Shown here one piece after another: positions 56,833 through 64,000 of a stretch of 64,000 nucleotides of DNA. The notes below the pieces were generated by a model, which made no database searches, was not told where the DNA came from, and worked only from the letters and a program-made list of their open reading frames with translations. Positions within the stretch are counted from its first letter, which is position 1, and each line of letters opens with the position of its first letter. The translations under genes were made by a program, and so were the position numbers. The stretch covers positions 1 through 64,000 of the forward strand of contig NZ_BDBA01000021.1 in the NCBI RefSeq assembly GCF_001612745.1. Direction: 5' to 3'. The DNA comes from Nocardia amamiensis NBRC 102102. Its GTDB lineage: Bacteria; Actinomycetota; Actinomycetes; Mycobacteriales; Mycobacteriaceae.

Positions 56833-56984
56833 CCGTCGCACCGGTCGACTCGATGGTCGCGCTGCGGCCGCGTTGCGAGGTCGGCCGTCGCTCGGATCCG
56901 GCGCATTTGCGTGTGGTCAGCAGACTTCGCGTGGATCGCCGCATCCGGAGCGGGAGTGTGACTCTGCGGCTGGGGCTCGGAGAG

Positions 56985-57386
56985 TCAGACCGCGCCCTCG
57001 GCGTGCCGAGCCTCGGAGTCGCGGCGTTCCGCTTCGATGCGGTTGATGTTGGTTTCGATCCATTCCCGCAGCGCCGCGATGGGGACACGCAGACTGTGGC
57101 CGAGCCCGGTGAGCGTGTATTCCACCCGCGGCGGGACGGTGGGGTGCACGGTACGGATCACGAATCCGTCTGTCTCCAGCCGACGCAACGTCTGGGTCAG
57201 CATCTTCTGCGATATGCCTTCGATGCGCTGGTGCAGGTCCGTGTATCGCATCGTGCCCTCGGCCAGGGCATCCACGATGAGCACGGTCCACTTACCGGCA
57301 ATGTGGTCGAGCACCTGGCGAGTGGGGCATTTCGCGGAATAGACATCGGCGGGAAGTCCCGACGACTCGACATACGTACGCACCAT
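56985..57386 (-). CDS. HxlR (DUF24) family redox-type regulator
   Basis: A 133-aa winged-helix protein. KCPTRQVLDHIAGKWTVLIV and RRLETDGFVIRTVHPTVPPR are the family signatures. The N-terminal Cys (C20) in the conserved position is the one that senses quinones, hypochlorite or diamide in YodB, HypR and QorR. The ATG at 57386 is preferred. It is divergent from the nitroreductase, and a dyad in the gap probably is its operator. Confidence 0.9.
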   Translation of the reverse strand: MVRTYVESSGLPADVYSAKCPTRQVLDHIAGKWTVLIVDALAEGTMRYTDLHQRIEGISQKMLTQTLRRLETDGFVIRTVHPTVPPRVEYTLTGLGHSLRVPIAALREWIETNINRIEAERRDSEARHAEGAV

Positions 57387-57429
57387 TGGAGTGTAGCGCA
57401 CAAAAAGGTGCTGTCTTCCCAATAGTTTG

Positions 57430-57447
57430 TAACTAACCGATAGTTAG
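57430..57447. promoter_or_regulatory. HxlR operator over the nitroreductase promoter
   Basis: TAACTA-ACCGA-TAGTTA (57430-57446) and the overlapping CTAAC-N5-GTTAG are perfect dyads; another TAGTT word lies at 57423. Similar GTAACTA words bind YodB/QorR-type regulators. TAGTTA is also a good -10, with the nitroreductase ATG about six bases on, so the mRNA may be leaderless. Confidence 0.65.
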
Positions 57448-57451
57448 AAAT

Positions 57452-58093
57452 ATGGAGAAGCAAGCCATTTCGGTTTCCGAAGCCATCCGCGTCCGCCGCA
57501 CCGTCCGTCACTACCGTCCTGATCCGGTCCCGGCACCGGTTCTGGACGAACTGCTGGATCTGACCATGCAGGCACCCAGCGCCTGGAATATGCAAGACCG
57601 CTCGGTCGTCGTCGTGACCAGCGAATCCGGCCGCAGGGAACTGTCGGCAGCCGCCTTCGGTCAGCCGCAGCCACTCGAGGCGCCGGTCACGCTCGTCTTC
57701 GTCGCCGACAGCACGGCATGGGAAGCGCCCAACACCGACATCGCGGAACAGGCCCGCCACAGTGGCGCGTGGAACGCCGAATTCACCGCCCTCTTCGACA
57801 GCCGCGCGGAGTTCCACGAGCTGCGCCGACGGGATCTACTGCGGGAAAACGCCGTCAAGAACGCCATGATCGCGGCCACGTACACCATGCTGGCCGCCAC
57901 CGCACTCGGGTTGGCCTCGGCGCCGATGAACGGATGGGATCCCGACCTGGTCAAGAAGGCGATCGGTATCGAGGACCGCCCCGAGCTCGCCATTGCCGTA
58001 CTGGTAACCGTCGGCTACAGCGACGCCGCGCCGCCACATCCGGGACGCCGCGCCGTCGAACGCACCGTCTTCTTCGAGCGATTCGCTGCCTGA
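57452..58093 (+). CDS. Nitroreductase family protein
   Basis: A 213-aa FMN-dependent oxidoreductase. The N-terminal AIRVRRTVRHYRPDPVP binds FMN phosphate, LTMQAPSAWNMQDRSVVVV is conserved, and the C-terminal VTVGYSD segment closes the fold. It would reduce quinones, nitro compounds or disulfide-stress products. It has no visible ribosome-binding site and probably a leaderless mRNA. It is controlled by the divergent HxlR regulator by analogy. Confidence 0.9.
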   Translation: MEKQAISVSEAIRVRRTVRHYRPDPVPAPVLDELLDLTMQAPSAWNMQDRSVVVVTSESGRRELSAAAFGQPQPLEAPVTLVFVADSTAWEAPNTDIAEQARHSGAWNAEFTALFDSRAEFHELRRRDLLRENAVKNAMIAATYTMLAATALGLASAPMNGWDPDLVKKAIGIEDRPELAIAVLVTVGYSDAAPPHPGRRAVERTVFFERFAA

Positions 58094-58099
58094 AAGGTT

Positions 58100-58130
58100 C
58101 GGTGGGCAGGCGTTGGTCGCCTGCCCACCG
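58100..58130 (+). terminator. Strong hairpin after the nitroreductase gene
   Basis: GGTGGGCAGGCG pairs perfectly with CGCCTGCCCACC around TTGGT, plus an outer C-G pair, a 13-bp stem. It begins seven bases after the stop codon. There is no U-tract, as is common in actinobacteria. Confidence 0.7.
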
Positions 58131-58470
58131 CTCAGCTCGGCGCCGCTGGACCGAAGCTCCATCGGCTGCGCGTCGGGAGCGACCGAGATATCACCGGTAA
58201 GCGATGGCCGATCGCCGAATCGCGGCGCAATTGAGATGAATTGCCTTGTTGTAGAAGCGATTTCATTGATTCCGAATCGGGCAACAATATCGAGGGATGA
58301 TTCCACTGTGCGCAATCGTGCCCCGAGGAGTTGGGTACCGCGCTCCCATCCTGAATGGCTGAGCACAGCGGGCCCACGGGTGCCGCGGCGAACTCGACAA
58401 GGCTGTCCCCACTCGCCGCGTCGTACGTCTGTCGTTCCGAAAGCAGCTGTCGCGCACCCGTTCCGCCCTA
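58131..58470. other. Intergenic region between nitroreductase and subtilisin genes
   Basis: About 340 bp between convergent genes. It is AT-richer near 58220-58310. I see no gene, no clear repeat and no further hairpin. Short open frames in it lack family features and ribosome-binding sites. Confidence 0.5.
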
Positions 58471-59898
58471 TCACGGTCCGAGCAGCGACTCGAGGTCCGG
58501 CAGGTTGCCGATTCTCTGGGTCGCCGGCCGCTCCAGCGCGTCGGTCTGCGGCGAGCCGGTTTCGCGCAACCGGGTCCGTACCTCCCCGGGGGTCTTACGT
58601 CCCGCGCCAGCCCCGCTCATGCCCTGATAGCTTGCGACCGCGCCGGTCACGATCGGGGACGCGCTCGAGGTTCCGCTGAATACGTCGGTGTACCACAGGT
58701 CCTCGTCGGAGCCTCCTTGCAGGTCGCCATAGCCAGTGGTGGTGACTTCCATTCCCCATCCCTGCGCGTCGACACGCTCGCCGTAGTTGGAGAAGGTCAG
58801 CCGGGAGCGGGCCGGGCCGTGGTCGCGGCCGTGGAATCCTGGCGGTGGTGCGCCCGCGCCGACGATGATCGCACCGGAGTCGGCCGCGCCACCGCGGAAT
58901 GGGTTGTGCCACGCCGCCGGGAACTCCGGCGGACGGGTGTCATACAGCGCGGCATCCAGATCCTCGCCGCCATTGCCGGCCGCCTCGACCACGATCACGC
59001 CCTTGCCGACCGCGTACCGGATCGCCGCCGAGTCGTCGGGCCACCATTCGACCGGAATGTAACCGCGCTGGTCGGGTCTGCCCGCATAGTCGAATCGCGG
59101 GCCGGGACGATGGACTTCGAGCAGGATCACGTCACCGGGACCCAACACGTCCGCGGCCGAACGGATCGCGGCCGCCGATCCGGACCCGAAGATCGACACC
59201 GCCCGCATGTGCGCCTCGGGCGCGATGCCGGTGACGCCGTATGCGTTGACGTCGGCACTGATAGCGCCCGCGACGGCGGTGCCGTGGTCGCGCCAGCCCC
59301 GGTCCGGTGCCGGGGAGCCGCCGATGACGCCGCCCTGGTTGGCTTGCAAATCCTCGTGGGTGAACCGCCAGGCTCCCTCGACATCGACCACCCGCACGCC
59401 CGCGCCGCGTCCTCCGGGAACCGTCCAGGCCCAGCGCGCGGCGATTCCCTGCGGCGCGGCGTCCAGATACCCTTGGCGCTCTGTGAGATCCGGCGTAACC
59501 GGGGGTGCGTCGACTACGGAACGAGCCGTGCCCGTCACGATGCCTTCCGGCGCGATCGGTGGTTCGGCGGGCGGCTTCACGTACGCTGCCGCTACGGCGT
59601 CGTCGTCGCGTAGCCGACCGGCGAGCTCGTGGAGCTCGCCGCCGACACCATCGACATAGAAGTAATTGAGGTATTCCGCGCCCGTTTGCTCGTATGACGC
59701 GCCCCTGAGTCGGCCCTGCAATCGGTTGGGCGGTCCGAAGATCCGTACCAATCGGCCACCCTCCGGAAGCCGCCTGGCCACATGCGACTGGACGCTGCGG
59801 CTCTCGCGGAGGGCGATCGGGGTGATCGCGGCGTCGGCGGCGTGGGTGACCACGATCAGTTCGGCGGGCGATCGGAGCTTCGGATGCTGGGATGCCAT
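58471..59898 (-). CDS. S8 family serine protease (subtilisin type), no signal peptide
   Basis: A 475-aa protease. The catalytic triad is D172 (VVDVEGAW), H205 (WRDHGTAVAGA) and S411 (SGTSSASP), with the oxyanion Asn N309 (AAGNGGED). The first 150 residues are a separate domain (AELIVVTHAAD; YLNYFYVDGVGGELHELAGR) that may be inhibitory. There is no signal peptide or transmembrane helix, so it is likely to be cytoplasmic. The start at 59898 overlaps the end of the HdeD-like gene by 43 bp, and no good ribosome-binding site is visible, so its translation may depend on that gene. Confidence 0.88.
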   Translation of the reverse strand: MASQHPKLRSPAELIVVTHAADAAITPIALRESRSVQSHVARRLPEGGRLVRIFGPPNRLQGRLRGASYEQTGAEYLNYFYVDGVGGELHELAGRLRDDDAVAAAYVKPPAEPPIAPEGIVTGTARSVVDAPPVTPDLTERQGYLDAAPQGIAARWAWTVPGGRGAGVRVVDVEGAWRFTHEDLQANQGGVIGGSPAPDRGWRDHGTAVAGAISADVNAYGVTGIAPEAHMRAVSIFGSGSAAAIRSAADVLGPGDVILLEVHRPGPRFDYAGRPDQRGYIPVEWWPDDSAAIRYAVGKGVIVVEAAGNGGEDLDAALYDTRPPEFPAAWHNPFRGGAADSGAIIVGAGAPPPGFHGRDHGPARSRLTFSNYGERVDAQGWGMEVTTTGYGDLQGGSDEDLWYTDVFSGTSSASPIVTGAVASYQGMSGAGAGRKTPGEVRTRLRETGSPQTDALERPATQRIGNLPDLESLLGP

Positions 59899-60536
59899 GG
59901 TGCACAGTCAACCTGGAGGGCGCTCCCGTCGCCACCGCGCTCACCGATCCACGCTGGCGTCGGCATCGTCCCGGTCAGCATGGCCGCACGGGGCCTGATG
60001 ACGGTGACGCTGAGCACCTCCATCGCACCGATCCCGATCAGGCACAGTCCGGCCACCCAGCCCACCGTGTCCAGTGAATCGAACGGCAGCGCACCGACAA
60101 TCACGCCGAGCGTGAGCGTGATCAGCCCGAACACCTCTTGCCGTGCTCGCCCGGGCAGATTGTCGACCCATACCGCCACGGTGGCGTGGCAGATTCCGCG
60201 AATCGCCCAGGCCAGCCCGATCCAGAACGCCAGCAACAGCGCCGAATTGCCGCCCGCGAAGCACAGCACCGCCAGCAAGGCGGACATGACGCCGCTGATC
60301 AGCACCAGCACTCGCAGGGCCGGGGCGATCCGGGCGCTCACCGCCAGAATCATCTGGAACACACCGTTGAGCAGAAGATAGCCGCCACACAGCAGTTCCG
60401 CTGTCGGTAGCGACTTGTGCGGCCACACCGCTAGTGCCACACCCATGATCATCGAGCAGGCGCCGACCACCAGTACCGACTGCCGGACACCGCCGGCCAG
60501 TGGTTCCGCACGCCCTTCCACCACAGTTTCGGGCAT
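59856..60536 (-). CDS. HdeD/DUF308 family membrane protein
   Basis: A 226-aa membrane protein with about six short helices (VLVVGACSMIMGVALAVW; LLCGGYLLLNGVFQMILAV; IGLAWAIRGICHATVAVW; GLITLTLGVIVGALPF). The internal HdeD-type repeats are clear. The ATG at 60536 is chosen. The C-terminal hydrophilic tail is encoded in the 43 bp shared with the protease gene. HdeD proteins are linked to acid or envelope stress, but the role here is unknown. Confidence 0.85.
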   Translation of the reverse strand: MPETVVEGRAEPLAGGVRQSVLVVGACSMIMGVALAVWPHKSLPTAELLCGGYLLLNGVFQMILAVSARIAPALRVLVLISGVMSALLAVLCFAGGNSALLLAFWIGLAWAIRGICHATVAVWVDNLPGRARQEVFGLITLTLGVIVGALPFDSLDTVGWVAGLCLIGIGAMEVLSVTVIRPRAAMLTGTMPTPAWIGERGGDGSALQVDCAPWHPSIRSSDRPPN

Positions 60537-60864
60537 AGCTAGATGATATGACCCCGCGTTGATTAGCGGGCCGTTTGCCCCGCTCTGGCAGCGACATTCG
60601 GTCCTGTAGTCCGCGCCGAGCACACCAGCCCGGGAGCTCGGGTCACCATCACTCGTTCGCCTGCCCGACGAACGGCGGTGTCGTCATCGAGCCGGCACGC
60701 CCTCTGACGGGGCCGCCCGATCTTTCGGTCAGTGTCGATCTCGACCGCGCCGCTCTCCGTCAGCACCGTTCTCGAGCGAGTGCCATTGCGGGAGTTGCCG
60801 CTCCGCGACCTGCCGGGTCGTGTTACTCGTACCCGACATGCTCGGTCCTTCCGCGTTGGTTCCC
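60537..60864. other. Intergenic region between the S1-domain and HdeD-like genes
   Basis: These 328 bp contain the putative promoter of the HdeD-like and protease genes. I see no gene and no clear inverted repeat. Confidence 0.45.
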
Positions 60865-62358
60865 TCATCCGGATGCGATGGCCTGTTTGCGTGACAGGGT
60901 GATCCGGCGGCGTTCCAGGTCGACGTCGATGACTTTTACGTGGATTTCGTCGCCGACTCGGAGGACGTCTCCGGGTTTGTCCACCTGTCCTGCGGCCAGT
61001 TCGGTGTTGTGCACCAGTCCTTCGAAGCCGTCTGGGCGGTCCTCGATGCGGACGAACGCGCCGAACGGCATGAGTTTGGTGACGCGGCCGCGCACGATCC
61101 GGCCGACCTGCTGCACGATCTGCGGCATCGGATCCTCTTGCAGCGCCTTGAGCGACAGGCTCACCTCTTCGCGCACCATGTCGATGTCGATGATCTGTGC
61201 GGTGATCTCCTGACCGACGCTGAGGATCTCGGAAGGGTGGCTGACGGGCCGCCAGGACAGTTGCGGAGTTTTGATCAGCGCGGTGACCCCGCCGATGTCG
61301 ACGAACACCCCGAAGCCGGCGATCCGGCTGATGGTGCCGTTGCAGATCTGGCCTCGGCGCAGGGTCTTCGACAACGCCCAGTTGTGGTCGCTCGGGGTCG
61401 GTTCGGTCCTCCACCGGGCCCGCAGGACGCCGTCGCTGTCGGGCAGGACGGCGGTGAACAGGGGGTGGCGTTCGTCGACATACAGCGAAAGCGCGGTTGC
61501 GGCACGTGCGCCGGTGACCCGCGCTGCCAGTTCGGTGAACTGGGTCTCGTCGGCAATGATGCTGGTGATCTGTCCGTGTTCGTCCTCCCAGACGAGTTCG
61601 ATCAGGCCTTCGTCAGGGAGAGCGGCAAGGATCTCGTCGACGTCGGTGGACAGGTCCGGCCAGACGGTGAGTCGAGCACGAGGGGTGAGTTCGGCGCGTA
61701 CCGCGTCCACAGTGTCGCTGGTGAGGCGGTGCCAGCGCGACGCGTTGAAGATGTACCCCTCTTCCAAGATGACAGCTTGGTGTGTGGTGATGCACCAGCG
61801 CAGCCGTGCCCAGAAAATGTCGTCGGCGGGTCGCTGTTCGCCGGGCTCGGTGTCGAAAGCCGCATCGTAGGGGGATGTCTCGAGCCGTTCGGGAAACAGT
61901 CCCAGTGCGCGGGTGCGGGACAACACCCTGTCACAGGGCTCGCTGGTGCTGATGTAGACGTACTGGTCCCACCCGACGTGCACCGCGAATATGTCTTCTA
62001 CTTCCAGGCGGCACCAGGCGCCGTTGTCGCGGAGCATTGCCCGTACCAGCTCCAAGCCGACGTCCATCGGCACCTGCGCGCCGTCGTGGAATCCGGTGAG
62101 GTCGGGCGGGAAGAGCCCGACCAGACCGTGGCCTTCGATAGGCGGCTCCAGGCCGAAGTGGACGTGGCCGGTGATCTGCGGTTCCCGGATGGTCAGCTGG
62201 TGGACGCCGGTGTCTTCGGCAAATGCGGCCACGGCTTGCAGGTAGGCGGCTTCGACCGGCCCGTGGTCGCTGAGTTCGTCCTCGGCGCCGGTATAGCTGC
62301 CGCGCTCGTCGCGGTCGGCGGGGTCGTACTTGGTGACCCGGTAGGTGTAAGGCAGCAC
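60865..62358 (-). CDS. Two-S1-domain RNA-binding protein of actinobacterial type
   Basis: A 497-aa cytoplasmic protein. The N-terminal 330 residues (TYRVTKYDPADRDERGSYTG; GLELVRAMLRDNGAWCRLEV; AVHVGWDQYVYI) form a conserved actinobacterial domain of unknown function. Two S1 domains follow, beginning near RRGQICNGTISRIAGFGVFV and VGRIVRGRVTKLMPFGAFVR. The start is a GTG one base after the stop of the recombinase-like gene, so the two are translationally coupled. The likely role is RNA binding, possibly linked to translation under stress. Confidence 0.85.
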   Translation of the reverse strand: MLPYTYRVTKYDPADRDERGSYTGAEDELSDHGPVEAAYLQAVAAFAEDTGVHQLTIREPQITGHVHFGLEPPIEGHGLVGLFPPDLTGFHDGAQVPMDVGLELVRAMLRDNGAWCRLEVEDIFAVHVGWDQYVYISTSEPCDRVLSRTRALGLFPERLETSPYDAAFDTEPGEQRPADDIFWARLRWCITTHQAVILEEGYIFNASRWHRLTSDTVDAVRAELTPRARLTVWPDLSTDVDEILAALPDEGLIELVWEDEHGQITSIIADETQFTELAARVTGARAATALSLYVDERHPLFTAVLPDSDGVLRARWRTEPTPSDHNWALSKTLRRGQICNGTISRIAGFGVFVDIGGVTALIKTPQLSWRPVSHPSEILSVGQEITAQIIDIDMVREEVSLSLKALQEDPMPQIVQQVGRIVRGRVTKLMPFGAFVRIEDRPDGFEGLVHNTELAAGQVDKPGDVLRVGDEIHVKVIDVDLERRRITLSRKQAIASG

Positions 62359-62359
62359 G

Positions 62360-62698
62360 TCACTGCCCCGCCCCGGTCTTCGCGGCGGTCATCCCCTCGG
62401 CCGGGTCGTAGATGGTGCCGCCCAACGACAGCTTCACACCGCGTGCGGCCATGCCGTCACCGATCTCGCGGGAGTCGCGCACCACGCGGGCGAGCCGATC
62501 GTGTTCGGGGACGATCAGGGGGTTGCCGGCGCGGACGGCCGCGAGAGCTCGGTCGAAACCTTGCCGGGCGCGGCCGGTGCCGGTCAGGCAGTGGTCGAGG
62601 CGGATCCGGGCTTCGGCGACGCCGCGACCATACAGGATCTGCCAGCGGGCCTGCTCATTGGTAAAGCAGCGAGCGTCGCCGATAAGGGTTGCGGTCAC
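62360..62698 (-). pseudogene. Degenerate serine-recombinase (resolvase) N-terminal domain
   Basis: A 112-aa frame (130 aa from an alternative ATG at 62752). It matches the catalytic domain of small serine recombinases: TATLIGDARCFTNEQ, RIRLDHCLTGTGRARQGFDR, AVRAGNPLIVPEHDRLARVV, GVKLSLGGTIYDPAEGM. The catalytic Ser of the ARCSTDEQ motif is Phe here, and the second half with the long helix and DNA-binding domain is missing. It must be inactive as a recombinase. It abuts the S1-domain gene with a 1-bp gap, so it may be kept for coupling rather than being plain debris. Confidence 0.75.
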
Positions 62699-62896
62699 AC
62701 AGGAACCGTACGGTAGGTCTGCCCTCAGCGGATACCCTGAACGAGACGACATCTCGCCTGGTCGGCACAGACAGACGAAGATCCTCCCGTGCGTCCGTTG
62801 GCGGATGCCCGCCCGGACACCCGTTCAGCCCCCGGAGCGGATCGAACAGCCCGCTGGATACGCGTCCACACCGGACGCGGATGGCTCATGACAGCC

Positions 62897-64000
62897 TCAG
62901 GAGTCCGGGTCCGTAACGGCTGGTTCGCGGCGTCTCTCGGCGAAGAGTTCGTCGAGTTGGGTTTCGGCGCGTTCGGCGCGGGCGAGCGTTTGGGCGCGTG
63001 CTTCATCCAGTGCCGCGAGGCGCTGGGCGGCTTCGGTGCGGACCTTGTCGATGGCCGCGGCGGCTTCGGTGCGGGCTGCGGCGAGATCTGCGGCCGCGGT
63101 GCGGCGGATCTCGGTGAGTTCAGCGCGCGCAGCGTCGAGTTCGGCACGGACCCTGCGCCACTCGGTGCGTGCTTCGTCGGCGGCTTCGGCTCGTTCGGCG
63201 GCAGACTGCTCGGCGCGCTCGGTCGCGCGTTCGGCGTCCGCCGCGCGCTGCACGGCGAGGTCGCGTTCGGCGTGGGCGGCCCTGACCTGAGCCGCTGCCT
63301 CGCGCTGGGCCTTCGCGATCTCGGTGTCGGTGCGCCGCTGCGCGTGCTGTACCTGTTCGGCCGCATCACGTTCGACGCGTTCGATTTCTGCGGCGGTCTC
63401 TTGGCGCACGGCGCGGATCTCGGCTTCGGCGTCGCTGCGCGCGGCGAACACGTCGTCGGCGGCCTGCTTGGTCGCTCGTTCCACTTCGAGCAGTGCGTCG
63501 TCGCGTGCCGAGTGTGCTCGGGCGACTAGTTCTTCGGCCCGTTCGGCGGCATTCGCGGCGTCGTCGGCCGCGGACTCGGCCAGTGCCCGTGCTTCCTGCG
63601 CCTCCCTGCGTGCCTGTTCCGCCGCCACCGCGACCGCTTCGGCCTCCGCGATCCGCCGTGCCGCGTCCGCCTGCACCGCCTGGACCTGCGCTTCGGCGAT
63701 GGACGGGTCGGCGAGCGTGGACAACTCCGCGACAGCGGCATTCAACGTGGTGTTCAACTGCCCGGCGAGCGACCGGAACTGCGTGAGCAGCTCATCGGCA
63801 CGCAACCGCGCGGCAGTGACCGGCCCCTGCTGCATCACAGTGACGACAGCGGGCGCCTCCGTTTCCTGTTGCCGCCGTTGCCGCTCCCGCCACGCACGCC
63901 ATCGTGTGTGATCCGGATGGTCGCAGTACTCCGACGGCCGACCGGGCCCGCCTCCCCGCGTGAGGGGACGAGAGCAGCCCGGGTAGTTGCACAGATTCGA
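62897..64000 (-). CDS. Coiled-coil protein with N-terminal zinc finger (5' end beyond the window)
   Basis: At least 367 aa, running off the end of the window. The frame stays open from 63838 to 64000 without a stop. That upstream part encodes a Cys/His finger (CNYPGC, then SEYCDHPDHTRWRAWRERQ), seen at the start of many actinobacterial coiled-coil proteins. Residues after it form a very long Ala/Glu/Arg-rich coiled coil (about 270 residues). The internal ATG at 63838 is therefore probably not the start. Such proteins occur near mobile elements and plasmids in actinobacteria, but their role is unknown. Confidence 0.8.
   Translation of the reverse strand, partial: SNLCNYPGCSRPLTRGGGPGRPSEYCDHPDHTRWRAWRERQRRQQETEAPAVVTVMQQGPVTAARLRADELLTQFRSLAGQLNTTLNAAVAELSTLADPSIAEAQVQAVQADAARRIAEAEAVAVAAEQARREAQEARALAESAADDAANAAERAEELVARAHSARDDALLEVERATKQAADDVFAARSDAEAEIRAVRQETAAEIERVERDAAEQVQHAQRRTDTEIAKAQREAAAQVRAAHAERDLAVQRAADAERATERAEQSAAERAEAADEARTEWRRVRAELDAARAELTEIRRTAAADLAAARTEAAAAIDKVRTEAAQRLAALDEARAQTLARAERAETQLDELFAERRREPAVTDPDS

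Noticed and set aside
62360..62752. Active resolvase gene
   Set aside because: The catalytic Ser position is Phe and the C-terminal half is missing.

Overview
This is high-GC actinobacterial DNA from the Mycobacteriales (Corynebacteriales), most likely Nocardia or a close relative. The evidence is a mycothiol gene (mshC) beside uppP, a histidine phosphatase, a DUF3090 protein and an SCO1664-type kinase-like protein, as in mycobacteria, and a complete nuo operon preceded by a stand-alone response regulator like Rv3143. Many genes overlap by 4 bp (ATGA/GTGA), and several regulator promoters look leaderless. The taxon is inferred from gene order and protein resemblance, not from a search.

Layout. 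0-6.4 kb: aldo/keto reductase with a damaged catalytic tetrad, then uppP, histidine phosphatase, DUF3090, SCO1664-type protein, a small unknown and mshC. 6.4-11.6 kb: metallo-beta-lactamase-fold hydrolase, acyl-CoA synthetase, enoyl-CoA isomerase-like protein and two TetR regulators. 11.6-24.8 kb: Na+/H+ antiporter with a UBP zinc finger, alpha/beta hydrolase, a TetR with matching operators in front of itself and of an enoyl-CoA hydratase/molybdopterin oxidoreductase operon, flavin monooxygenase, a second molybdopterin oxidoreductase, YczE-type membrane protein, CGNR regulator and a tiny zinc-ribbon protein. 25.3-31.3 kb: Calvin-cycle cluster cbbL-cbbS-cbbX-fbp-prk with divergent cbbR. 31.4-35.1 kb: a tight unit of FHA/zinc-ribbon protein, membrane protein and Rossmann-fold protein. 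35.2-52.1 kb: response regulator and nuoA-N (complex I), in which nuoH and nuoI are one fused gene and NuoD, NuoE and NuoG carry repeated Ser/Gly-rich N-termini. 52.1-54.3 kb: WhiJ-like regulator module. 54.3-58.1 kb: two paralogous alpha/beta hydrolases flanking a TetR gene, and an HxlR regulator divergent from a nitroreductase. 58.5-64 kb: cytoplasmic subtilisin, HdeD-like membrane protein, S1-domain protein, a degenerate serine-recombinase ORF and a coiled-coil zinc-finger protein that runs off the window.

How the genes fit together. Red-type RuBisCO with its activase, a class I fructose-bisphosphatase and phosphoribulokinase would allow CO2 fixation. The energy source is not in the window, though complex I and two molybdoenzymes of unknown substrate are. 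A Crp/GlxR-like palindrome lies upstream of nuoA. Several short regulator-target pairs have visible inverted repeats over their promoters. No tRNA, rRNA, CRISPR array or intact insertion sequence was found. The only sign of mobility is the recombinase remnant near 62.5 kb.
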